From the NCBI GenBank assembly GCA_914767715.1, contig OU612071.1:23061681-23125680 (forward strand): a stretch of 64,000 nucleotides of DNA, given 5' to 3'. The notes below the pieces were generated by a model, which ran no database searches, was not told the origin of the DNA, and was given only the letters and a program-made list of their open reading frames with translations. Positions 45,430-57,600 of the stretch are shown piece after piece. Position numbers and translations under genes: made by a program. Position 1 is the stretch's first letter; each line of letters starts with the position of its first letter. The DNA comes from Membranipora membranacea (Eukaryota > Bryozoa > Gymnolaemata > Cheilostomatida > Membraniporidae).

Positions 45430-46130
45430 AACCATAGCTCCCATTCTCACAGCATTGCAGTGAACCTCGCAGGCAGTGTGCCATGTCTATGTATAATAAG
45501 CAGGGACTGCGGCATCAAACTTCCTATGCCAGTAGAAATTACTATCAGCGCCAGGCAGCTAGGCAGATTTTCTTTCCTGACCCTACCAATGTTGGCAATG
45601 GAGATGATTATGTCAATCCACTGCCATATCAAGACCCTCGCCCACTATCTCCTCAATCTGTTAACTTTGACGACCTTGTGTTCCTTTACAAAATGCTGCT
45701 CACGATGATGATGGATGAAGACATGATATGACATTGAACAATACTGACCCTGACCCTCAGTTTCTCCAACTTCTGCGAAAGTTCTCTCACAAATTCAATG
45801 ATATCAGTCAACTTGTTCGCCAATATTGTAGCAAAGGATCTCTTCTGAAAACTGTGCAAGAGGGATAACTTTTCTGACCAAAACAAACATTTGACCAGGC
45901 CCCTACTGTCCCTGAGCTTTATGGACTTACACAATCTGAACAGATGCCAGGTCAATCCAAACATGTCACTGTTGCGTCTGTCTCGTGGCGGTCGATTCGC
46001 GTTCTGTGGCCATGTTCTCAATGATCCACAAGACATTAATACATTCATTACCAATCTGCCCAGAAGAGTTGACCAAATTATAATCCAGACTTGTCCCCTG
46101 CATATTTTACTGTAAATAGACACTGTGTAT
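45430..46130 (+). pseudogene. Coding-like remnant, unidentified
   Basis: A frame from ATG at 45483 reads YASRNYYQRQAARQIFFPDP and QDPRPLSPQSVNFDDLVFLY, with balanced composition unlike the surrounding AT-rich DNA. After TGA at 45729 a protein-like stretch continues in another frame (NNTDPDPQFLQLLRKFSHKF and ISQLVRQYCSKGSLLK), then stops accumulate. This looks like a decayed coding region of at least 250 codons. I recognise no family; a large DNA transposon or other integrated element is possible. Confidence 0.4.
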
Positions 46131-46154
46131 TATCACGATATCATAATCTTTGCG

Positions 46155-46760
46155 CCCTGCCCTGATCACAATATTAGTCAGTGAACTGGTCATCCACTTT
46201 TCGAACAGCTTTCCTGATCTCGTCGAATCGTCTATCATAATCGGTGGATGATTTTGTCTTTCCCAGTGCACTGAATCGGTTTGTCAGAAGTTCTGTTCGT
46301 TTTGTCACAAAGTTTTAGACATTTTGGGAATTTAAAGTGAAGATAATATATCCTCACCCATTTCATAATTTCTCTAAACAGAGAAGATATCACTTGGGAT
46401 TTGGTCATTGCATAGGCTTCCAGGCAATGAGGATAATGGTGATGGTGTACCTGAAAATGAGTCTGAACATCTGGCATATTGTTGAGTGTGGTTGGTGCTG
46501 TTTGGTGGTACTGCTAGCTTAGGAACAATGTTGTTTACTATGGTGTTCTCGATGAGGTTTCCTATGGATGAAGCTTTGGCATCCTGAATATGGATTGTCC
46601 CAGATTTTAATATAGTGATATGCACATCAAGGTTTATTGATGTCATCATGTGCCCATTATTGTAATTTACTGGGCGTTGTTTGCAGTTGGAAAGGAATGC
46701 CAGTTTTTCTATTTCCCATGAAAAAAATCTTGCTATAGTCTATATTGTACACACAGAAAC
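46155..46760 (-). pseudogene. Coding-like remnant, unidentified
   Basis: On the minus strand an open stretch reads RFFSWEIEKLAFLSNCKQRP, then MMTSINLDVHITILKSGTIH and IQDAKASSIGNLIENTI, to a stop at 46374. In another frame RTELLTNRFSALGKT and YDRRFDEIRKAVRKVDDQFT follow, ending at TAA near 46180. The composition is protein-like. It runs opposite to the remnant at 45.4-46.1 kb, with both 3' ends facing each other. Confidence 0.35.
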
Positions 46761-46959
46761 TGCCAGTATGCTCTACACAGTATCTTTAGAGGTGTAGCTG
46801 ATTAAGATAATCATCAGGAGCGTACAGTTTGAGTCGGTTTTAGTTGTTGGATTTCAAGAGCATTCATGCTTTTTTGCTGAAACAAAAGACTTGTTCGTTC
46901 TTGATCGATACCTGCACTAACAGCTTGCGTACATCTGCACAAAATCATCATCTGATATG

Positions 46960-48430
46960 AGATCAGTCATGGCTGACCCAGAAAAGGAAAAACCACTAGG
47001 GAAGCCCAAAAAAAACGAAGATAACTTTGGGGCAGCTGGATATTAACAGCACAGACTCGCCAGTCCAAGACTGATGTAAAATTTTGTCAAAAATATGATT
47101 ATTATATATAATTATTATTAGGTTTATTTGTGATGTTTGAGGATATTTATTGGGAGCAATAACAGAGGCATCTCGCATGTAGCGCGGTTGACATATAAAG
47201 GAAATAGCCACTGCATTGTGGTAATCATAATAGACAATAGAATACGACATCACATCCTGTCCTGCTGGTTAACTTCATTCCTATGCTATGATATGTGGAT
47301 TGGCGATTTGAAAAAAGACCAAAACCTGTTTGGGAAGAGACATACAGCAAACCTTACATGAAGAACGTAGTGCTCTCCAAAACAAGATTCACAGGTTTTG
47401 TGCTCATATTCTCCTCAATATTTTGTTCGCTTTTTTCTTCACATTTTCATTTTTTCACTTTTACAGTAGCAGACCACCATAGATTTATTGGTGATGAGGC
47501 CCATTCATGAAGCAATCGCGCAGTCACAATTGACTGTTGATTCATAATACCCTTACCCTTACCCCATATCTTAAGTTTGGTCGGCAAAATTGGGGAAGTC
47601 ATGGATTCACTTATTGCCACAGAGCAGGAAATAACACAATAGTTGGAATCCTGCCATGCAACCTGATAATTACCCTGTGCATTATTGCATACCTGATTTA
47701 GACCATGAAGATTTGGTCAATATCTACCAAAAACACAAGCTGTAAAGGTTAAACATGATGGCCAGCAGAAGCGCAGGTTTTTTTTTCAATTTACCACTGG
47801 AGTATTCACAATGATGCCCAAGCCTTCTGGGAAAATTCAGCAGTCACTGTCTGTCATGTTGGCGTTGCAACCCTGAATTCCAGACAACAAAGGTTGGCAT
47901 GTTTATTACCATTACATGCTGCTAGACATGACCATTCCTCTTTCCTCCCAGTCTTCAGACATTATCTTTCAGATGCAGAGGTCAAATACTGGTTTAGGCC
48001 AACGGAGGGGAGATAAAGCGATCCTCCAGATCCATCCTCGCTATCCCTATGACCCTAATGATCCATCACTGGCATTGCTGCATGTAATTCCTCATTCTTC
48101 ACATACCTTTTCGACCATGGGCACATGTCACTGTTGGCTTTGGCAAGAGGAAGAGATGCCAAATTAAAATCAGGTTTACCGACCCATGAGCCTTATAGTA
48201 GCCAGATGACCAACTCATCAATTCAGTACATGCAGATTTTTATGGCTTGCTCATACCCAACCAAATCAGCATCTCATTCAACCATCCTGCTCACGCCTCA
48301 CACAATCAAAAATGCAAATCCTCCCAACCCGCCTGTTGTTTTGCTTGGCACAGACTATGACCCTCAGAAGCTGAGCGCCGAGAAGAGGAGGTGCTTTTAT
48401 TTTCAGATCAGCTCAAAAACTGCCTTTTAA
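46960..48430 (+). pseudogene. Coding-like fragments, unidentified
   Basis: Short protein-like pieces lie along the plus strand: MADPEKEKPLGKPKKNEDNF at 46971, RFEKRPKPVWEETYSKPYMK at about 47300, then WGSHGFTYCHRAGNNTIV and MQPDNYPVHYCIPDLDHEDL at 47600-47750, and frames from 47916 to 48430. They are separated by stops and frame changes. They may belong with the remnants at 45.4-46.8 kb as one decayed multi-gene element. Confidence 0.3.
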
Positions 48431-49790
48431 AGCCAGTGAACATCTGCTCTCCTGCGCAACGACTGCGACAGTAATAGCATGATATCAGTGACGCATAAAG
48501 AACCGCAACAAACCATAGAAAAAGTGAGTAGGCAGTCTAATTATGGAGAAAATCGAGTATCAAACACAATATTGACTACTCATTTTCTTAGGCCACAAAA
48601 ACTCAGTGAGTCGCATCTCCTTCCAAAGAACTTAGTGATTTGAGACAGAAAATTTTCTTGCCAAATTTATCATACCCTGTCACTTTTTTTTGAATAATGC
48701 TGTTTGAAAATCTGCAAAAAACCATGAAGCATATAAATCATCCACTTGTTTTTCTATTGTGACTGGAGATATAGGGTCTGAAGGGTGGTTCAAGTACCCT
48801 GCTATATCGCGATTGTCATTTTCATCCTTTGCTATGTTTTAGGTTGATCCATTCAATAACAACGGATATGAAGCTGTGGTCAGCTCTGTACCAACAAGGC
48901 TGTCAAGCTGGAAATAGGTAAATGTAGCTTGAACAAGATGACTGCAGACAACACATCTGATTAAAGACGTGTCGCTGCAAATGTAAGTAACTATCATAAT
49001 CATTGACCTGATGTCTCATGATAGTGTACCCACCAACTATGTCTTTATAAAAGTACTTTAATTTTTTTAATTAACTTAGGTTAACTAGAGATTCGAACCA
49101 ATGGTTAATCATTTGGTGTCATGATCCACAAGCCCGGCACATCCTAAGCACTCACAGAAATCCGGAGCAGTGTAAGTTCTGGAAAAAGTAAATAAAATTC
49201 AGCATGCATGCAAGCATTTTCCCTGTATAAATTGTAATGGTAAATCAAATATCTGATTTGTCCGTGAAAGTCAATGTGTTTATAAGTTTTGAGACTTCAT
49301 ACTTACAGATTAAAGTTGGCGCATCATGCTGAAAGCCGTTGGATAATTGGCACTGGTATCGGCCTCCTGGCATTAATCCATCATGAGACATAATAGATAG
49401 CGGAAGCAGGTGAAGAGTGAGAAGGTAGGATACTTTTTACAGGATTTGAGATAAGTTTGACAATAAAGAGTGGTCTAGACCAACATGTTAGCACAATCGA
49501 TACTTATTTATGTAAAACTACCCTGCTTTTATTGTCGAGGTATAACCAGGTACCCGTTTCACATTTAATTATTATTTTTTATCCACTGACACCTGTATCA
49601 TGAATGATATGCCACATACATATTGCAGCCAGATGCAGAAGCATCTGTGATAGTCGAGTCCATTGTGAAGAAGGTTATGGGAACCGGCAGCTCATACGTG
49701 TATATGACAGAAGTGTAACATCATTATGACTAAAACAAAGCAACTTAAGCATTGTCCACTCAGAAATTCTACAGAGAAAGTTATGGTAAG
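48390..49790 (+). repeat. Dispersed fourth copy of the 2.5-kb unit (partial)
   Basis: Blocks match the tandem array at 32.7-38.4 kb in the same order: CAACGACTGCGACAGTAATA and GCATGATATCAGTGACGC near 48450, GATATGAAGCTGTGG near 48865, TTGGATAATTGGCACTGGTA near 49340, CCCTGCTTTTATTGTCGAG near 49522, and ATGACAGAAGTGTAACATC near 49700. It lacks block (c). The distance of 10 kb from the array shows the unit also spread by duplication to a second site. Confidence 0.65.
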
Positions 49791-51619
49791 ATAACATCAT
49801 AGCTAACTTGGTCAAGGATGATTCAAGCTTCAAGCCCCAAACTCCAACCTCATAAGATAGAATATCAATATCATTGCCGCTTTAAATTGCCTAAATAATA
49901 TAATAATATTGCCACAATGAGATCTGATGCATTTTAAGTTTAACTTACTTGGTTCCTGTCACTCACTATGCCTTCAATAACACTATCAAAGGCTCTTGAA
50001 TGGCGCTATCAAAGATAGGAAACTATCTTTAAAGGCATTTTTGTTTGTTTTTATAATCGCATCCCTCAAATTTCTAGGGGTTCAAGAAGAGTGATTGGTA
50101 TCTCGATCTGCTCGCTCGCTCTGCTGCCCTTGCAATCTTCAAAGGACAATGGTGCTTTAACATATTGAACTGTTAAGCCTGAGCTGAAATATATATTATG
50201 TATATATATAAACATATAAATAGATATGCCATGTAAATGATGAGGTAGTTCTTGACTTATTCCAGTCCAACTAGAATAGATAATACCTGGTCTTCATGTT
50301 TACATACTATTAAAATTAATAATTTGGTTGAATTTGGTTGAACAAAACCTGCAAAAACAATTAATTTACAGAATTCTATGTCAACTTTGCACTGATCAAA
50401 AAGATACAAAGTAATTTTGATGCGTTTATATTACTAATGGCTTTATGCTGTCAAAAAAGCCTTGCTTGTTATTCCTGCACAAACTGACTGTCAACTATCC
50501 ACTGACCACATTTACAGGTATAATAGGACTGTTAGGAATAACATGATACACTGAGTGATAGTCAAACTTTACTTAATGTGTTATGATACCTATTGGAAGT
50601 TAGGATGACTGCCTGTTATTGTAGGCTGAGTAAATGTTCTCACCACAGTGTGTTATTACTGTAGGTGAAATGCTGCGTGTAACTTGTACATTGTGGGCAA
50701 TGAGATGTTCAGTCCTAGTATATATACGGCGATCTCTGTAACTGTTACAAAGTAAGTACATATTATAATATGCATGACACATAAATTAAAGTGACACATG
50801 AATTTCATATCACAACTTGTGAATGACCGATTGGAGTACATTCAGGTGTCAAATCTAGATGGGGATTTCAGCGCCCATTTCCACCATAGGCAATAGAGCA
50901 AAAATATTCTAGCAAACAATTTAAATCTCCTCCATTTGTAATTTGTAGCATTGTGTGCCCTACAACCTAAAAATATGCATCCGAATGTATTGGAGTGAAC
51001 TAGAAACCAACACCAAATAACTTGGTCAACAGCTCCAGGTAGATTCATTCTTTCATCAATAATAGAATGCTCAGATTAGATCATGAATAAATCATATTAA
51101 TATCAATACAGTTTAGATTGACTCATAAAGAGGCAATAACAGTTTATTTCAAGTATCCATGAGCAAGGCAGCTTGGCAATATTCTTCAAGATATTGTATT
51201 TCTTTTATTGTATGTTGAATAAACGAGGCCATAAGTGGCACCTTGATCATACTTGTTTGTGCATAATTATTTGGTTTTGCAAGGCTTATTATTTTGGGTC
51301 TGTGTGTACAGTCTGTGGCATTATTGTGCAAAAACTGCATTGCATTATACAATAAATATTCATCACAAAAGAAGTTTAAAGATAGTGCAAAGAATTGGAA
51401 CAATGTTGCTCAGATGAGACTTCAACCTAAACTGGAAAAAATCCAAAACTGATCACACAATTCGGCATTCCTTTTTCTCAATGCAGCAATCAATCATCAT
51501 TTTGGTACCAAGACATTCTTTAAATAATATCCTGACATTCTTTCTTCCCTTGTCAACACTTTCTTATAGTACTTACCTTTACTCACCTTCATTGTGATGA
51601 ATACCTAAGACTACTATCC
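49791..51619. other. Gene-free stretch
   Basis: No gene or RNA was recognised. Open frames at 50600-51403 on the minus strand overlap each other in different phases and have no domain. Confidence 0.4.
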
Positions 51620-53700
51620 TACTTGCTTTTGCTCGCAAATACTGACTCCTCTTGCCTACACTTACTACACTTGCTTCCACTGACCTACATTCACTTTCCC
51701 ATGCCTACAACTGTCTTCAATTAAAGCCAATTGCCTGCACTGGCCTCCACTCACCATCCATTTACTTCTACTTGCATCCACTTGCTTTCACTTAATTCCA
51801 CTTGCGCCATCGCTTACGTACACCAACTCGAACTTGCCTTTACTTTCATCCACTTACATCCAACTTGCTTCCACTTGCGTGTGCTTACTACACTTGCCTA
51901 CACTAACTTCCGCTTGCCTACACTAACTTCCGTTTGCATACACTGACTTCCTCTTGCATACACATGCTTTTGCTTGCCTAAACTGCCATTCCCTTGCCCA
52001 CACATATTTCTGCTTGATTACACTGAATTCCACTTGCCTACACTTCTGCTTACACTACACTAACTCGCCGCTTGCATCCACTTGCCTACACTTACTTCCT
52101 CTTGCCTTCACCTATTCCCACTTGCTTCCACTTGCATACACGCCTTTCACTTCTTACCGCTTGCTTACTGATGCGTCCGCTAGCGTACACTCCGTTCAAC
52201 TTGCATACACTCCCTTCAACTTGCCTACACTTCCTTTCTCTTGCCCGCTTGTATACGCATATTTCCGCTTGCCCACACTTACATTCACTCGCATCCATTT
52301 GCAACCACTTGCCTTACTTACTCTCGCTTGCCTTCACTTACTCTCGCTTGCCCTCACTTACTCCCGCTTGCGTTTACTTAGTCTCACTTGCCTTTACTTA
52401 GTCTCGCTTGCCTTTACTTATTCTCGCTTGCATTCAATTAGTATTGCTTGCCTTCAATTACTCTCACTTACTCTCACCTGCCTTTGCTTACTCTCACTTG
52501 CTTCCACTTACTTACACTTGCCTTCGCTTACTCTTACTGCTTCCAGTTATTTCCACTTGCTTCCATTTGCCTTTACTTATTCTCACTTGCCTATACTTAG
52601 TCTCACTTGCCTTCACTTATTTGCACTTGCATACATTTATTCTCATGTGCCTTCACTTATTCTCACTTTTCTTTACTTACTCTCACTTGCCTTGACTTAC
52701 TTGCTCTTACTCTCACTTGCCTTCACTTACTTGCACTTAATCTCGTTTGCCTTCGCTTACTCTCATTTACTCTCACTTGCCTTCACTTGCACTCAGTTGC
52801 CTTCACTTGCTCTCACTTGCCTTCACTTATTCTCAATTGCCATCACTTGCATCACTTGCCATCACTTGCCATCACCCGCCTTCACTTGCCTTCACTTGCC
52901 TTCACTTGCCTTCACTTGCCTTCACTTGCCTTCACTTGCCTTCACTTACTCTCACTTACTCTCACTTACTCTCACTTACTCTCACTTACTCTCACTTACT
53001 CTCACTTACTCTCACTTACTCTCACTTACTCTCACTTACTCTCACTTGGCTTCACTTGCTCTCACTTGCCTTCACTTGCTCTAACTTGCCTTCACCAGCT
53101 CTCGCTCATCTTCGCTTGCTCTCGGTTACTCTCACTTACCGTCGCTTGCCTTCACTTACTCGCACTTACTCTCACTTGCCTTCGCTGGCCTTCACTTACT
53201 CTTGCTTGCCTTCATTTACTCTTGCTAGCCTTCACTTACTCTTGTTTGCCTTCACTCACTCTCATCTGCTTCTGCTTGATTCCACTTGCATCTACTTACT
53301 TCTACTTACCAACACTTACTGCCGCTTGCTTCCACGTACTTCCGCTTATTTCTGCTTGCTTCCACTTGCTTCAACTTACTTCCGCTTACTTCGACTTATT
53401 TCCATTTGCCTACACTTACCTCCACTTGCCTACACTTACTTCCCTTGCTTTGACTTACATCCGCTTGCATCCACTTGCTTCCGCTTGCATCCACTTACTT
53501 CCGCTTGCTTTCACTTACAACCACTTGATTCCACTTACTTCCGCTTCCTCCCACCTACTTCCATTTACTTCCACTAGCATCTACTTCCTTCCACTTGCCT
53601 ACAGTTATCCCCACTCACCAACACTTACCTAAACATGCTTCCACATGCTTAAACTGGCTCCAACACGCTCCTGCTTGCCTCCACTTACTCCCACTTGCTC
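51620..53700 (+). repeat. Diverged decamer satellite, CTTRCYYTCA type
   Basis: About 200 units of 10 bp in tandem, diverged at the left edge and homogeneous in the core: CTTGCCTTCA repeated at about 52870-52945, then CTTACTCTCA repeated at about 52946-53046. Variants such as CTTGCTCCCA occur near the right end. A 10-bp period gives a 30-nt coding period, hence long open plus frames with a repeated Leu-Pro-Ser-Leu-type peptide; these are not called as genes. Confidence 0.9.
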
Positions 53701-53703
53701 CCG

Positions 53704-54641
53704 AGGGCAAGTGGGGGCAAGTGGGGGCAAGTGGGGGCAAGTGGGGGCAAGTGGGGGCAAGTGGGGGCAAGTGGGGGCAAGTGGGGGCAAGTGGGGGCAA
53801 GTGGGGGCAAGTGGGGGCAAGTGGGGGCAAGTGGGGGCAAGTGGGGGCAAGTGGGGGCAAGTGGGGGCAAGTGGGGGCAAGTGGGGGCAAGTGGGGGCAA
53901 GTGGGGGCAAGTGGGGGCAAGTGGGGGCAAGTGGGGGCAAGTGGGGGCAAGTGGGGGCAAGTGGGGGCAAGTGGGGGCAAGTGGGGGCAAGTGGGGGCAA
54001 GTGGGGGCAAGTGGGGGCAAGTGGGGGCAAGTGGGGGCAAGTGGGGGCAAGTGGGGGCAAGTGGGGGCAAGTGGGGGCAAGTGGGGGCAAGTGGGGGCAA
54101 GTGGGGGCAAGTGGGGGCAAGTGGGGGCAAGTGGGGGCAAGTGGGGGCAAGTGGGGGCAAGTGGGGGCAAGTGGGGGCAAGTGGGGGCAAGTGGGGGCAA
54201 GTGGGGGCAAGTGGGGGCAAGTGGGGGCAAGTGGGGGCAAGTGGGGGCAAGTGGGGGCAAGTGGGGGCAAGTGGGGGCAAGTGGGGGCAAGTGGGGGCAA
54301 GTGGGGGCAAGTGGGGGCAAGTGGGGGCAAGTGGGGGCAAGTGGGGGCAAGTGGGGGCAAGTGGGGGCAAGTGGGGGCAAGTGGGGGCAAGTGGGGGCAA
54401 GTGGGGGCAAGTGGGGGCAAGTGGGGGCAAGTGGGGGCAAGTGGGGGCAAGTGGGGGCAAGTGGGGGCAAGTGGGGGCAAGTGGGGGCAAGTGGGGGCAA
54501 GTGGGGGCAAGTGGGGGCAAGTGGGGGCAAGTGGGGGCAAGTGGGGGCAAGTGGGGGCAAGTGGGGGCAAGTGGGGGCAAGTGGGGGCAAGTGGGGGCAA
54601 GTGGGGGCAAGTGGGGGCAAGTGGGGGCAAGTGGGGGCAAG
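53704..54641 (-). repeat. G-rich decamer satellite, GTGGGGGCAA, about 94 units
   Basis: Almost perfectly regular decamers. The unit is the reverse complement of CTTGCCCCCA, a member of the decamer family to the left, so the array is the same satellite in inverted orientation. A near-palindrome, CCCACTTGCTCCCGAGGGCA then AGTGGG, sits at the switch (53691-53716). G5 tracts every 10 bp on the plus strand have strong G-quadruplex potential. Confidence 0.95.
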
Positions 54642-57600
54642 TTCTTCCCCCGCATCGAATCTGGGCATTTAAAAGGGGGCAAGTTCTTCCCCCGCATCGA
54701 ATCTGGGCATTTAAAAGGGGGCAAGTTCTTCCCCCGCATCGAATCTGGGCATTTAAAAGGGGGCAAGTTCTTCCCCCGCATCGAATCTGGGCATTTAAAA
54801 GGGGGCAAGTTCTTCCCCCGCATCGAATCTGGGCATTTAAAAGGGGGCAAGTTCTTCCCCCGCATCGAATCTGGGCATTTAAAAGGGGGCAAGTTCTTCC
54901 CCCGCATCGAATCTGGGCATTTAAAAGGGGGCAAGTTCTTCCCCCGCATCGAATCTGGGCATTTAAAAGGGGGCAAGTTCTTCCCCCGCATCGAATCTGG
55001 GCATTTAAAAGGGGGCAAGTTCTTCCCCCGCATCGAATCTGGGCATTTAAAAGGGGGCAAGTTCTTCCCCCGCATCGAATCTGGGCATTTAAAAGGGGGC
55101 AAGTTCTTCCCCCGCATCGAATCTGGGCATTTAAAAGGGGGCAAGTTCTTCCCCCGCATCGAATCTGGGCATTTAAAAGGGGGCAAGTTCTTCCCCCGCA
55201 TCGAATCTGGGCATTTAAAAGGGGGCAAGTTCTTCCCCCGCATCGAATCTGGGCATTTAAAAGGGGGCAAGTTCTTCCCCCGCATCGAATCTGGGCATTT
55301 AAAAGGGGGCAAGTTCTTCCCCCGCATCGAATCTGGGCATTTAAAAGGGGGCAAGTTCTTCCCCCGCATCGAATCTGGGCATTTAAAAGGGGGCAAGTTC
55401 TTCCCCCGCATCGAATCTGGGCATTTAAAAGGGGGCAAGTTCTTCCCCCGCATCGAATCTGGGCATTTAAAAGGGGGCAAGTTCTTCCCCCGCATCGAAT
55501 CTGGGCATTTAAAAGGGGGCAAGTTCTTCCCCCGCATCGAATCTGGGCATTTAAAAGGGGGCAAGTTCTTCCCCCGCATCGAATCTGGGCATTTAAAAGG
55601 GGGCAAGTTCTTCCCCCGCATCGAATCTGGGCATTTAAAAGGGGGCAAGTTCTTCCCCCGCATCGAATCTGGGCATTTAAAAGGGGGCAAGTTCTTCCCC
55701 CGCATCGAATCTGGGCATTTAAAAGGGGGCAAGTTCTTCCCCCGCATCGAATCTGGGCATTTAAAAGGGGGCAAGTTCTTCCCCCGCATCGAATCTGGGC
55801 ATTTAAAAGGGGGCAAGTTCTTCCCCCGCATCGAATCTGGGCATTTAAAAGGGGGCAAGTTCTTCCCCCGCATCGAATCTGGGCATTTAAAAGGGGGCAA
55901 GTTCTTCCCCCGCATCGAATCTGGGCATTTAAAAGGGGGCAAGTTCTTCCCCCGCATCGAATCTGGGCATTTAAAAGGGGGCAAGTTCTTCCCCCGCATC
56001 GAATCTGGGCATTTAAAAGGGGGCAAGTTCTTCCCCCGCATCGAATCTGGGCATTTAAAAGGGGGCAAGTTCTTCCCCCGCATCGAATCTGGGCATTTAA
56101 AAGGGGGCAAGTTCTTCCCCCGCATCGAATCTGGGCATTTAAAAGGGGGCAAGTTCTTCCCCCGCATCGAATCTGGGCATTTAAAAGGGGGCAAGTTCTT
56201 CCCCCGCATCGAATCTGGGCATTTAAAAGGGGGCAAGTTCTTCCCCCGCATCGAATCTGGGCATTTAAAAGGGGGCAAGTTCTTCCCCCGCATCGAATCT
56301 GGGCATTTAAAAGGGGGCAAGTTCTTCCCCCGCATCGAATCTGGGCATTTAAAAGGGGGCAAGTTCTTCCCCCGCATCGAATCTGGGCATTTAAAAGGGG
56401 GCAAGTTCTTCCCCCGCATCGAATCTGGGCATTTAAAAGGGGGCAAGTTCTTCCCCCGCATCGAATCTGGGCATTTAAAAGGGGGCAAGTTCTTCCCCCG
56501 CATCGAATCTGGGCATTTAAAAGGGGGCAAGTTCTTCCCCCGCATCGAATCTGGGCATTTAAAAGGGGGCAAGTTCTTCCCCCGCATCGAATCTGGGCAT
56601 TTAAAAGGGGGCAAGTTCTTCCCCCGCATCGAATCTGGGCATTTAAAAGGGGGCAAGTTCTTCCCCCGCATCGAATCTGGGCATTTAAAAGGGGGCAAGT
56701 TCTTCCCCCGCATCGAATCTGGGCATTTAAAAGGGGGCAAGTTCTTCCCCCGCATCGAATCTGGGCATTTAAAAGGGGGCAAGTTCTTCCCCCGCATCGA
56801 ATCTGGGCATTTAAAAGGGGGCAAGTTCTTCCCCCGCATCGAATCTGGGCATTTAAAAGGGGGCAAGTTCTTCCCCCGCATCGAATCTGGGCATTTAAAA
56901 GGGGGCAAGTTCTTCCCCCGCATCGAATCTGGGCATTTAAAAGGGGGCAAGTTCTTCCCCCGCATCGAATCTGGGCATTTAAAAGGGGGCAAGTTCTTCC
57001 CCCGCATCGAATCTGGGCATTTAAAAGGGGGCAAGTTCTTCCCCCGCATCGAATCTGGGCATTTAAAAGGGGGCAAGTTCTTCCCCCGCATCGAATCTGG
57101 GCATTTAAAAGGGGGCAAGTTCTTCCCCCGCATCGAATCTGGGCATTTAAAAGGGGGCAAGTTCTTCCCCCGCATCGAATCTGGGCATTTAAAAGGGGGC
57201 AAGTTCTTCCCCCGCATCGAATCTGGGCATTTAAAAGGGGGCAAGCTCTTCCCCCGCATCGAATCTGGGCATTTAAAAGGGGGCAAGCTCTTCCCCCGCA
57301 TCGAATCTGGGCATTTAAAAGGGGGCAAGCTCTTCCCCCGCATCGAATCTGGGCATTTAAAAGGGGGCAAGCTCTTCCCCCGCATCGAATCTGGGCATTT
57401 AAAAGGGGGCAAGCTCTTCCCCCGCATCGAATCTGGGCATTTAAAAGGGGGCAAGCTCTTCCCCCGCATCGAATCTGGGCATTTAAAAGGGGGCAAGCTC
57501 TTCCCCCGCATCGAATCTGGGCATTTAAAAGGGGGCAAGCTCTTCCCCCGCATCGAATCTGGGCATTTAAAAGGGGGCAAGCTCTTCCCCCGCATCGAAT

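Noticed and set aside
49085-49160. tRNA-like B box (GGTTCGAATCTC, minus strand)
   Set aside because: No acceptable A box or stems upstream; a B-box match alone is not enough.
51731-53632. Plus-strand Leu/Ser/Thr/His-rich open frames of 276-376 residues
   Set aside because: They follow the 10-bp period of the decamer satellite, and several overlapping phases are open together.
53695-54672. Plus-strand Gly/Lys/Trp/Gln repeat frame
   Set aside because: A translation of the GTGGGGGCAA decamer only.
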